Source: Pontibacter oryzae (GTDB lineage Bacteria; Bacteroidota; Bacteroidia; Cytophagales; Hymenobacteraceae). From it: DNA of 64,000 nucleotides. The stretch lies in the NCBI RefSeq assembly GCF_003576375.1, contig NZ_QWGE01000002.1, positions 1-64,000 of the forward strand, given 5' to 3'. Position numbers and translations under genes: made by a program. Under the pieces are notes generated by a model that made no database searches, had not been told where the DNA came from, and saw only the letters and a program-made list of their open reading frames with translations. Position 1 is the first letter of the stretch. Every line of letters begins with the position of its first letter. This document shows, piece by piece, positions 26,316 to 34,245 of this stretch.

Positions 26316-26709
26316 GATAATGAAGGCTGCTTGGCGCTTAAGTAGTTTAAGAAAATACTTTGGATGATGAGGTATGTAAAATGATGTGTTTAACACGCAC
26401 AAGCCACATCTACAAAATTTTGGGGAATTTACTGTTTAGTCATAGCTGGTATCTATTCGAAAGCATATTTAAAACATAAGCCTGCTTTTATGTTTTGATG
26501 TGTGCAAGTTGTGTAGTAATTGAGAGCTGCCTATGCTTTTTAACAACCGTAACTTATATCCGGAACTGCATTATATTTCAAATTAGTAGGAAATGAGCTA
26601 TCGGAAAGTAAGATATTTAGAATAAATATATAATAAAATATAACTTTTTGCATAGCATACGTATCACTAGCTTGGGTCGTAACTTGGCCAGGGGGATAAC
26701 ATATTTTTT
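26316..26709. other. Intergenic, no gene seen
   Basis: About 390 AT-rich bases with only very short frames and no hairpin or exact promoter box that I could find. Confidence 0.4.
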
Positions 26710-27123
26710 ATGGTAAAAAGTGAGTGTAGCTGCTATACTATCCGGTATAGTGAGGCTCTAAGTATGACGGAGATGATATGGCATCAGCAAGTTAGTGGTG
26801 ATGTTTTACAAGAGGGGTTAGATTTACTGCTTACCAGCCTACAGGAAGATAAGACAAACTACCTGTTAATAGATACAAGGAGCCTTGCCTTTTTCGGCCC
26901 AACTGACCAGCGATGGATCAGAAAAGTATTTCTGCCGAAACTTAGTGGCAAGCATGTGAAGAGGTTTGCCCGCATAATAGGGCCAGATACACTAAATCAG
27001 GCCATCATCAGCAATATTCTGTGCTCGGTTCAAGAGCGCAGGTCAACCTATACCTTCGTTGTGGAAAGTTTTTATGAACGGGATGAAGCCTTGGAGTGGT
27101 TGCTGGAGCCAATTTGCGTTTAA
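26710..27123 (+). CDS. Possible STAS/SpoIIAA-like protein
   Basis: A 137-aa protein. The alternation of strands and helices (YLLIDTRSLAFFGPTDQRWIRKVF, then RFARIIGPD, then YTFVVESFYERDEALEWLL) resembles the SpoIIAA-like/STAS proteins common in Bacteroidota. These usually carry a short-lived protein-protein function. No catalytic motif is visible. ATG 26710 may be preceded by unneeded residues, since SMTEMIWHQQ at Met19 is an alternative start. It stands alone, followed by a weak hairpin. Confidence 0.5.
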   Translation: MVKSECSCYTIRYSEALSMTEMIWHQQVSGDVLQEGLDLLLTSLQEDKTNYLLIDTRSLAFFGPTDQRWIRKVFLPKLSGKHVKRFARIIGPDTLNQAIISNILCSVQERRSTYTFVVESFYERDEALEWLLEPICV

Positions 27124-27131
27124 TCAGCAAA

Positions 27132-27158
27132 AGCCCTGCAGGGGGGAGCTACAGGGCT
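27132..27158 (+). terminator. Weak hairpin after the STAS-like gene
   Basis: AGCCCTG/CAGGGCT arms with a 13-base loop lie eight bases after the stop. No T-run follows, so termination is uncertain. Confidence 0.35.
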
Positions 27159-27252
27159 AATTGCCTAATCTAAACACAAACAACCAACAAATTTCAATAA
27201 ATCAACTAAACTAAAGGGTAATTGGGGTATAGTAAAAAGTTTTACATTAAGG

Positions 27253-27516
27253 TTAGTATCGCACAAACGGTGTTATACTAATGGATTGGTAAGTATCTGC
27301 GATACCTACAAAATAGTCTCCGATAAAGATGCCGGCACCATTGCTCACTGCGTCTGAGCCAGCTAAATGGGTAACCATGTTACCGTCAATTGTTGCATAT
27401 CCAGCAGGTTCGTCATCAAACGACACCACTTTTATGCAAGGCTTCGTTGAAATGCCTGCTATTATATAGCAGGCTTCGACCAAGGCATTTGGTGAAGGGG
27501 TAAGGGTTGTACTCAT
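27253..27516 (-). CDS. 87-aa orphan protein
   Basis: A small protein with Thr-rich start (MSTTLTPSPN), two cysteines 12 apart (C16 and C27) and Gly-rich middle (SNGAGIFIGDYFVGIADTY). I do not recognise it. There is no membrane segment or signal peptide. It lies 204 bases after the peptide-type ABC permeases on the same strand. AAAGTAACATT occurs twice in that gap. The last codons contain a 14-base word repeated upstream at 27669. Its placement suggests a link to the transporter locus, but nothing proves it. Confidence 0.5.
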   Translation of the reverse strand: MSTTLTPSPNALVEACYIIAGISTKPCIKVVSFDDEPAGYATIDGNMVTHLAGSDAVSNGAGIFIGDYFVGIADTYQSISITPFVRY

Positions 27517-27720
27517 GTAACGATGGGGTTTTGGGTTCTAACACATTACAAGTATACACACCGCTACTGCTAAGAAACAGGAATATTAACTACCAAAAGT
27601 AACATTGAAATTGTTGGGTTTTATTTGCGCTGAAATTGCTTTAAAGCCTGTTTTGAGTAATTATACGCACGGTGTTATACTATAAATGTCTAAAATGATG
27701 TAGAAAGTAACATTTTACAC
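27517..27720. promoter_or_regulatory. Intergenic region with repeated AAAGTAACATT sites
   Basis: AAAGTAACATT occurs at 27596-27606 and 27704-27714. It is close to the AAAGTAACTT seen upstream of the 49-aa peptide gene and of the first tandem helical-repeat gene. Separately, ACGGTGTTATACTA at 27669-27682 repeats the word at 27267-27280 inside the end of the 87-aa gene. The region may be an operator region or a duplicated remnant. Confidence 0.4.
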
Positions 27721-28800
27721 CTATGCTTTTGCAGTAAGAATTTTAGACAAATAGTGGCCACAAGTATAAAGCGCCAAGACTGTTATTGATAGAAGGCTAC
27801 CAGGCAATACAACCAGCCACCATGCAGCTGTATTAGTGCGGATAGATGAAATCGTTCGACCCCAGCTTACAAGGGTACCAGGCACGCCAATGTTAAGAAA
27901 GGATAGGGTGGATTCGAGGGTTAGTAATCCGCCAAGCCCGAAAATATAGGCAATCAGGACAGGTCCAATTAAGTTTGGGAAAGCATGATGCCAGAGTAAT
28001 CTAATAGTTGGGCTACCTATGCTCAGCGCAGCCTCGAAATATGAAAGCTGTTTGATACGCAGCATTTCTGCACGGGCAAGGCGCGCAGAGGCTGGCCACA
28101 TGGTGAAGATAAGCAGCAAGCTAAGTAACGGGACTGATGGCGGTAGAAAGGCTGCTAATACAAGTATTAAAACAAACCTGGGGACAGTGCTTAACGATTC
28201 CACGAAGCGCATAATTACTGCATCAGCAGGCAACACCCAAACACGCCTGAAACAGGTAACCTTGGCCAGCAAAAACCTGCAAACAATCCATAAAACAATC
28301 ACTAGACTAAAGAAGGTGAGCAGCGCATAACCAGCAGGCGAAGTGCCTAAGCCTAATTTTATACTTTTGGCCGGGACATAAACACTGTAATAGAGAAAGG
28401 CTATGCCAGCTAACAGATAGAATAACGCTTGGTAGCGTAAAAGCTTAGCTCCCTGGTGATGGTAAAAGCCAGCTACAACCCCTAATGCTGTTCCTAGTAA
28501 AGTAGCCAGTGAAATAACAGGAAAGGCTATGAAAAAAGCTGTTCTGGCACCATATAACAGGTTGGAGGCGAGGTCTCTGCCGAGGGTGTCTGTACCTAAA
28601 ATATGCCCGCTTGCCCAAGCTCTCTCAGAAAAAGGCTTGACTGACGTATAATCCAAATCGAGGTGATTGGGGGCGAAAGGCAAAGGGAGCCATGGGAGCA
28701 GAAGCACTATGGCTAGAAGCAACAGCAAGTATGAGGCAGAAACTTTAAACCCCAATTTTGATTGCCAAACCCCTGAAATTTTCTGCCACAGCAAACTCAT
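27721..28800 (-). CDS. Oligopeptide-type ABC transporter permease (DppC/OppC-like)
   Basis: A 359-aa inner-membrane permease with six or seven helices. The early GHILGTDTLGRD motif is the OppC/DppC mark. The cytoplasmic EAA loop is EAALSIGSPTIRLLWHHAFP. It pairs with the permease encoded upstream, sharing a four-base overlap of stop and start. The complex would import peptides or nickel-like ligands delivered by the binding protein. No ATPase gene follows, so the energising subunits must be encoded elsewhere. The sequence carries the AAGTATR word like native genes of the window. Confidence 0.88.
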   Translation of the reverse strand: MSLLWQKISGVWQSKLGFKVSASYLLLLLAIVLLLPWLPLPFAPNHLDLDYTSVKPFSERAWASGHILGTDTLGRDLASNLLYGARTAFFIAFPVISLATLLGTALGVVAGFYHHQGAKLLRYQALFYLLAGIAFLYYSVYVPAKSIKLGLGTSPAGYALLTFFSLVIVLWIVCRFLLAKVTCFRRVWVLPADAVIMRFVESLSTVPRFVLILVLAAFLPPSVPLLSLLLIFTMWPASARLARAEMLRIKQLSYFEAALSIGSPTIRLLWHHAFPNLIGPVLIAYIFGLGGLLTLESTLSFLNIGVPGTLVSWGRTISSIRTNTAAWWLVVLPGSLLSITVLALYTCGHYLSKILTAKA

Positions 28801-30188
28801 GATAGCTCTTGTTTAATGCGAGGGTCGGCCCAGGCATAGCCCCCTTCAGCCAGTGCATAGGCCAACATACGAACCGCCAATACGAGAACCACAATAGCCA
28901 CTAGCACTGGGTAATCTCGTGCCAGAACCGATTCAACCAACAGCCTGCCAGTGCCTGGGATGGCAAATACTGTTTCGATGATAATGGACCCATCAACAAG
29001 GGCAGGCAGAAAATCAGAGGTTAGCGTAATAATAGGCAATAAGGCATTAGGTAACGCATGCCTGCGGATAACGGCTACCTCTTTCAGGCCTTTAGCTCTG
29101 GCAGTTTGCGCGTAATTAGCATGAAGGGCGGCTTGCAAAGCACTATAAATTTGATTGGTAATGTATGGTAGATTTACTAGTACCAGGCACGTTATCGGGA
29201 GAGCCATAAACTGGAGCCATTGTGCCGTGCGCTGTAAATAAGAAAGATCTGGAGCTTGGTAATAACCCATGCCGTAGACTGGAAAAAGCTGCAGGAAATT
29301 GGGGTTAGCTAATAGCACCAACAGCAGCAAGGCAAGCACAAACATCGGAATGCTATCCAGTACGAATAAAGCCGGGAGAGATAGTCTCCGCAGCCATGCC
29401 ATTTTGCCTCTTGACATCTGGATGCTTAGTAGTAAACCCAGCGCCATGGTAAGCAGCATGCTGCCGAATAACAACCAAAACGTATTTGCAATTGCTTCCC
29501 AAAGCATTTCAGATACAGGCCTGCTTGTTCGGTACGAACTACCTGCATCGCCTTTTATGATGGCGGATAGCCATTGATGGTACTGATTTTCTAGGCCATT
29601 CCATCTTAATTCAGGTAGCAAAAAGGAGTATGGTTCAGAATTTTTAGAAAGAGTGTTGAAAGCTAATGTAAGCTCATTATAGTAATTCTGCGGTGCCCCT
29701 AATTCTGCGATCTTCTTTTGAATAGTAGTAAGAGCTCCCGCTATTTCAGTCTTCTCATGGCTGAAACGGATAACTTGAAGCTGGCTAGAAACTTTGCTTT
29801 TTATACTTGGAGTCAAAGGGTTAATGAATCTCTCTAGAGCCTCATCATAGGCAGCGACGTCTTCCCAGGAACCATGTTTAAAAGCTAGTTGCTGGAGTTG
29901 CTGGCGCCTTGCTTCCGGGAAAATCTGGCTCAAAGTGTCAGGTATGTTGTCAGGGGAAATCGAGATGTAAAACAGGGGGAGGGTTTGGCCGCTCTTTTTA
30001 AGGTATGCTGTGTAAGCAGCCTCCCGGCTAGCTGCATCGCTCTTGTTATAAAATCCAGCATCAGACTGTAATACACGCTCCTCTGCAAAAGACCCGGGCA
30101 GCAATCTGCTCAGGAGGAAAACAAGGGTTGCTAACGCCCAGAATGCGGGTATTACCAAAAGTATTCTCCTGAACAAGTATAAAAGCAT
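28797..30188 (-). CDS. Oligopeptide-type ABC transporter permease (DppB/OppB-like) with large insertion
   Basis: A 463-aa permease, against about 310-340 residues for usual DppB/OppB. The first helix and LSRLLPGSFAEERVL are followed by roughly 150 extra residues (about 40-190), charged and helical, which should lie outside the inner membrane. After that come the usual helices and the EAA loop IRRHALPNALLPIITL, with the end-motif ETVFAIPGTGRLLVES. The insertion may contact the lipoprotein binding partner. It is coupled to the DppC-like gene (ATGA overlap) and starts 14 bases after the binding-protein stop. Confidence 0.88.
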   Translation of the reverse strand: MLLYLFRRILLVIPAFWALATLVFLLSRLLPGSFAEERVLQSDAGFYNKSDAASREAAYTAYLKKSGQTLPLFYISISPDNIPDTLSQIFPEARRQQLQQLAFKHGSWEDVAAYDEALERFINPLTPSIKSKVSSQLQVIRFSHEKTEIAGALTTIQKKIAELGAPQNYYNELTLAFNTLSKNSEPYSFLLPELRWNGLENQYHQWLSAIIKGDAGSSYRTSRPVSEMLWEAIANTFWLLFGSMLLTMALGLLLSIQMSRGKMAWLRRLSLPALFVLDSIPMFVLALLLLVLLANPNFLQLFPVYGMGYYQAPDLSYLQRTAQWLQFMALPITCLVLVNLPYITNQIYSALQAALHANYAQTARAKGLKEVAVIRRHALPNALLPIITLTSDFLPALVDGSIIIETVFAIPGTGRLLVESVLARDYPVLVAIVVLVLAVRMLAYALAEGGYAWADPRIKQELS

Positions 30189-30202
30189 AGGGTGATTTGC
30201 AG

Positions 30203-31924
30203 TTATTCAGCCGTTAATGTGAAAGCACTCACATCGTAATTTGGCTTGAGGCCTGAAACCTTTGTGTTTGTAAACCGGCGATGGATAGCCACTCGCTCTT
30301 TTACATAGTACAACGGGATAAATGCAGCTTCGTCGTGCATAATTGCCTGAAGTCGCTTTAGGAGAGTGGCAAGCTCTGCTTCTGAGGTAACGGTTGTGCT
30401 GATGCGGTCAAGTATGCTGTCGCTTTCGGGTGTGCCAAACCCTGTATAGTTTAGGCCCCCTTTCTCGGCATAGGAAGTATGAAGCAAAGGCTTGAAATTA
30501 AAGGCAAAGGGGTTCCCGGACAGCGAACGGAAAAATACATCAAACTGATGCTCTTTGGATTGCTGACTTAGTAAACTTCCTTCCATGGCTTGCACCTGAA
30601 CGGGTATGCCTGCTTTAGCAGCGTTCTGCTGGAAGATCACAGCCGCATTTTCGAAATTAGTATTACCAGCACGGTAGCTGACCACTATGGCAAGTCGCTC
30701 TTTTCTGCCATTGGTAATTTTGTACCACCCATTGTTCTCCCAGGTCCAGCCGCTTTCAGAAAGTAATTTCTTGGCTTTATCTGGATGATAAGAGTATGAC
30801 TGGAGGCTGTCGTTATAAAATTTTCTGATAGAAGGCGGTATTACACCTACTGTTGGTGTGGCATAACTCTGATGCGAGACTTTGATTAAATTTCTCGTAT
30901 CTAGAAGATAAGCCAAGGCCTGCCGTGTTCGCTTATCCAAAAACCTAGATGAGCGAGTATTTATTCCGGCATACACAAACTCAAAAGCATCAGGGGCATG
31001 GAGGCTATAGTCCTTTAAGAACTGCTTACTCTGCTTTAACTGCTCAAACTCAGCAGCGGGGATGTTCTCAAGAAGATCCAGCTGCCTATTGTTTAAGGCA
31101 AGGAGTGCCGTGGTTATATCCGGGATAACCTGAAAGCTGATGCGCTGCGGATTGGCTGTCAGATGTTGTGTGTTAGAAGTTTTCCCCCACCAGTCTTTTT
31201 TGCGCTTCAGCGTCAGGTATCGTCCGTTTTCCCAGTGTTCTAAAGTATAGCCTCCACTGCCTTGCAGTAAGTTTGAATCTCTGCCATAAGCAGGCGTATT
31301 AAACTTGGCTGCAAATGCTTTTAGTTTTTTATCGTTCTCAAGCTCGGAAGGATCTCTGCTCAATGCAGCCACACGAATGTGCTGCAGTAAATTTTCAGGG
31401 TCGAAGAGGTATGCGGGCAGGATAAAGAAATCGCCTGTCAGCAATTCCATTTCCGGCGCATACCCAGCGCATACAAAGGTAAAGCGCTTTGGGTTTTCGC
31501 TATCGATCTTAATATCCCGGATAAACTCTAGCTGTGGCTTCAGGCTCTCGTTATTCAACAAAGGGGCCTTAGCTACTTTAAGCGTAAAAGCTACATCCAT
31601 TGCTGTAACAGGCGTGCCGTTTGACCATCTTGCCTCTTCCCGTATAGTATAAGTGAAGAGGGTAGCGGAGTCTTCTCGTGTTACCGTGGGCATCTCTGAA
31701 GCCAAGAAAGGCTTTATCTCATTAGTGCCTAAGTCGGCGCTTAACAGACTCTGAAAAATCAGGTTTATGATCTGTAGTGCGCCGGCATCACTATAGCCAA
31801 TAGGGCTAAGCGTCTCCGGTTCCGATGCCAGCCTTACCCGTACTTCCTCAGGAGCACGCTCTGGCTGGCTACAGCATGTTACTAGTAAAAGGAAGCAAAT
31901 TAATGCTAAACTAATTTTCCTCAT
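30203..31924 (-). CDS. Peptide-binding lipoprotein of the ABC importer (SBP family 5)
   Basis: A 573-aa extracytoplasmic solute-binding protein. It has a lipoprotein signal with the lipobox LVTC (C17), then the family-5 core: FTYTIREEARWSNGTPVTAMDVAFTL near 90-115 and late PLYYVKERVAIHRR. Family 5 proteins bind di- and oligopeptides, nickel or heme. It is the first transporter gene of the operon, followed at 14 bases by the long permease. A 49-aa peptide gene ends 72 bases upstream in the same direction. Confidence 0.9.
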   Translation of the reverse strand: MRKISLALICFLLLVTCCSQPERAPEEVRVRLASEPETLSPIGYSDAGALQIINLIFQSLLSADLGTNEIKPFLASEMPTVTREDSATLFTYTIREEARWSNGTPVTAMDVAFTLKVAKAPLLNNESLKPQLEFIRDIKIDSENPKRFTFVCAGYAPEMELLTGDFFILPAYLFDPENLLQHIRVAALSRDPSELENDKKLKAFAAKFNTPAYGRDSNLLQGSGGYTLEHWENGRYLTLKRKKDWWGKTSNTQHLTANPQRISFQVIPDITTALLALNNRQLDLLENIPAAEFEQLKQSKQFLKDYSLHAPDAFEFVYAGINTRSSRFLDKRTRQALAYLLDTRNLIKVSHQSYATPTVGVIPPSIRKFYNDSLQSYSYHPDKAKKLLSESGWTWENNGWYKITNGRKERLAIVVSYRAGNTNFENAAVIFQQNAAKAGIPVQVQAMEGSLLSQQSKEHQFDVFFRSLSGNPFAFNFKPLLHTSYAEKGGLNYTGFGTPESDSILDRISTTVTSEAELATLLKRLQAIMHDEAAFIPLYYVKERVAIHRRFTNTKVSGLKPNYDVSAFTLTAE

Positions 31925-31996
31925 GTACCTACCGTTTGGCTACAAGCTTTTATAGGCAAGTTAGAGAAAAAATCAGGAAATCTAATTTTATAAATC

Positions 31997-32146
31997 TTAG
32001 CCTTCAGTCCAATTGCCTGAACCACCGAAAGTACTTACTGTTTCTGTTTCAGCAGGAGCAGAGGTATTTGATGATGGATCTGTGTTAGACTCGTTACCAC
32101 CTAAAACCGATAAGTTAATTAAAAGTGTAATTATTAGAGTTACCAT
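31997..32146 (-). CDS. 49-aa peptide with hydrophobic leader, upstream of the peptide importer
   Basis: Read directly on the minus strand: ATG at 32144-32146 and TAA at 31997-31999. The product starts MVTLIITLLINLSVLGG, a hydrophobic leader ending in Gly-Gly. A Ser/Thr/Asn/Glu-rich middle (NESNTDPSSNTSAPAETETV) and the end STFGGSGNWTEG follow. An exact -7 box TATATTTG (32186-32193) lies about 40 bases upstream, supporting expression. The size, leader and position before a peptide-type ABC importer make it a candidate exported signal or bacteriocin-like peptide. A short membrane or lipoprotein-like peptide of other purpose is equally possible. I know no family. Confidence 0.5.
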   Translation of the reverse strand: MVTLIITLLINLSVLGGNESNTDPSSNTSAPAETETVSTFGGSGNWTEG

Positions 32147-32185
32147 AACGTTTGACTTTTTATACTTTTTATTGATTTACTAAGG

Positions 32186-32193
32186 CAAATATA
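32186..32193 (-). promoter_or_regulatory. Bacteroidota -7 box (TATATTTG) for the peptide-importer operon
   Basis: An exact TAnnTTTG on the minus strand. The predicted start is near 32180, about 35 bases before the ATG of the 49-aa peptide. The -33 position reads TTTA instead of TTTG. The palindrome at 32229-32247 lies centred about 58 bases before the predicted start, where activators often bind. Confidence 0.5.
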
Positions 32194-32228
32194 GGGCACT
32201 TGCTACACGTGATAAAGGAATGTTTTCT

Positions 32229-32247
32229 AGTTAAAGTAACTTAAACT
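32229..32247. promoter_or_regulatory. Candidate operator palindrome AGTTAAAGTAACTTAAACT
   Basis: A 19-base near-palindrome: AGTT, AAGT, ACTT and AACT blocks mirror about the centre, with two mismatched positions. The core AAAGTAACTT recurs at 32432 before the first tandem helical-repeat gene, with close forms at 34051, 27596 and 27704. It lies in the divergent region between the peptide operon and the tandem genes. Confidence 0.45.
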
Positions 32248-32426
32248 GTTAAAGTTTTTGATATAATTATTTCAATTAAATGTTGTTGTAAACGGTTTTT
32301 AATTAACTTTAATGAGGAGGTGAATAATACTAGTATCTTAAAGGTAACAAAAAAATAGTTGATATGGGATTAACTATTATATTGCAAGTCTACTATTATT
32401 TAAAAGTAGCTCAAATGAACATTAAC

Positions 32427-32441
32427 TGAAAAAAGTAACTT
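32427..32441 (+). promoter_or_regulatory. Shared upstream site of the tandem genes (first copy)
   Basis: TGAAAAAAGTAACTT about 60 bases before the ATG. Its first 12 bases, TGAAAAAAGTAA, are identical to a site 188 bases before the second tandem gene. Confidence 0.4.
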
Positions 32442-32500
32442 TGATTATTTTGATAAATGACTTGCTTTTTTGTGGGTGTATGATAAGTTAAAGTACAAAA

Positions 32501-33982
32501 ATGGAAGAAATTAGAAGACTAGCAGAAATTGCTGCTCATGATTGCAGTCTAAACCATATCTTCCCCGAAGAAAGCAAAAAGAATAGGGAAGGGAAGTTTT
32601 ATAGCCATGTACTTAAAGGCGATTTTGATGATGATAATCAGGCTTCAGTTTTGCTATACGGCTCAAATGCAAATGATGTTAAATATAAAATGCTAAAACA
32701 TAGATTGAAGAAGAAACTTTATAATAGTTTATTCTTCTATGATTTTAGTAGATTAAAGACCCCTAGATATCATCAAAAAGAACAAGAGTGTATACATCTC
32801 TTACATCATGCTCATCTACTTTACAGATTGCATGAAGTTGAATTGGTGATAAATTTGACATCTAAGATTAAGAAGATTTCTAATACTTACGAATTCTTAA
32901 ACTTCGCTATTGATGCTCTGGAGTTAGAAATGCTCTGTTATTCTCAACAAGGCGACTTGTCTAAATATAATTCGTCACGAAAAGAACTCGATAAATGTCT
33001 TAAACTTAAAGCTTATGAACGGGAAGCACTTACTCTCTTTCAAATGCTTAGAATCCAGCTTAAAAAGTCTGTCAAGATACGTAAAAAGCACTTGCCTGAA
33101 TTTGTGCAGGATATTGAGCGCTTGAAAATTATATGGAAAAAAAGTAAGTCCTTCGAGTGCTTCAATGCTTATTATAAAGCTACAATAATATACTACGAGC
33201 TAACAGGTAATTTTGAAGCAATTGTAGAACTAACAGTTGCTTCGGAAGCTTTATTAAAAAATAACTTGGTAAACAGCTTAAGGTTTGATGCAAAGTTTAA
33301 TAAGTACATTTTAGTCTATGCTCACTTTCGGGCGAAAAAATTAAAAATGGGTCTAGAATATGCAGCTAAATATCTAGAAGATTTTATTGAAGGGTCGCCT
33401 AACTGGTTTGCATATCTAGAAAACTACTTTCTAATAGCTATGTACGACAAGAAGTACGAACTTGCTGAAACAATTATCCATAGGGCGTCTTCTAATTCGA
33501 TGTTTATTAAACTACCTGCGGCAGCTAAAGAACGTTGGACACTTTATCAAGCCTACTATTTGTTGTTCGCATCAACGGATCGTAAAACTAATCGAATAAT
33601 CAACCCTTTTCTGCTCTCTTTGCCAGAGTACAGTAAAGATAAACAGGGGTTTAACGTTGCAATATTAATTTTACAATTTATCTTCTACTTACAGCGCAAA
33701 GAAACTGAAGCATTACTTTATCGCATAGAAAGTTTAAAAAAGTACATACTTACACACTTAAAAGATACTTTCAGTTTAAGAAGTAAAACATTATTAAAAT
33801 TGCTGATCATTACCGTAACGGAAGATTTTGATGCACAAAGTAGCAGTAAAAAAGGGGCTAAATTGTATCAAAGGCTTATAGAAACGCCTATTCCTGGTGA
33901 TGCCTTTGCTGAAATTGAAATCGTCCCTTATGAACATTTATGGGAGCATATCTTATTAATTTTAAATTCTCAGTACAAATAA
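32501..33982 (+). CDS. Tandem helical-repeat protein 1 (winged-helix-like N-terminus)
   Basis: A 493-aa protein. Residues about 35-95 have a compact pattern (GDFDDDNQASVLLYG, then YKMLKHRLKKKLYNSLFF) that looks like a winged helix with a basic second helix. The remaining 400 residues are helical, with TPR-like aromatic and Ala spacing (AYYKATIIYYELTGNFEAIVEL). The end (PGDAFAEIEIVPYEHLWEHILL) is nearly the same as in the next gene, so the two are paralogues. It is AT-rich (GC under 40% by eye) and lacks the AAGTATR enrichment of its neighbours, which points to later acquisition. Function unknown. A DNA-binding, ligand-sensing regulator is my inference. Confidence 0.75.
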   Translation: MEEIRRLAEIAAHDCSLNHIFPEESKKNREGKFYSHVLKGDFDDDNQASVLLYGSNANDVKYKMLKHRLKKKLYNSLFFYDFSRLKTPRYHQKEQECIHLLHHAHLLYRLHEVELVINLTSKIKKISNTYEFLNFAIDALELEMLCYSQQGDLSKYNSSRKELDKCLKLKAYEREALTLFQMLRIQLKKSVKIRKKHLPEFVQDIERLKIIWKKSKSFECFNAYYKATIIYYELTGNFEAIVELTVASEALLKNNLVNSLRFDAKFNKYILVYAHFRAKKLKMGLEYAAKYLEDFIEGSPNWFAYLENYFLIAMYDKKYELAETIIHRASSNSMFIKLPAAAKERWTLYQAYYLLFASTDRKTNRIINPFLLSLPEYSKDKQGFNVAILILQFIFYLQRKETEALLYRIESLKKYILTHLKDTFSLRSKTLLKLLIITVTEDFDAQSSSKKGAKLYQRLIETPIPGDAFAEIEIVPYEHLWEHILLILNSQYK

Positions 33983-34045
33983 TCTTGCTTGTTGGAGATT
34001 AACTAATCAAACCACAGCCACCCAATACAGTTGTTTGCGCTTAAA

Positions 34046-34061
34046 TGAAAAAAGTAAACTT
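34046..34061 (+). promoter_or_regulatory. Shared upstream site of the tandem genes (second copy)
   Basis: TGAAAAAAGTAAACTT, the second copy of the 12-base word seen at 32427, with one extra A before ACTT. It lies in the 263-base AT-rich gap between the paralogues. Confidence 0.4.
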
Positions 34062-34245
34062 CAAACTACAGTGCCTAACAGAAAAATTTGACACATAAAT
34101 TGTGATATAAAAGTTATAATTTCAATAAAAATTTAAGCGTTTCAGTCTTCTTAGAGCGTTTAAATGAAAGTTAGTATTTTAACTTATTGTTATTTGCTAA
34201 ATATTTTATTCAGTTACTTGAAAGTAAAGAGATAGAGTTCAAAAA

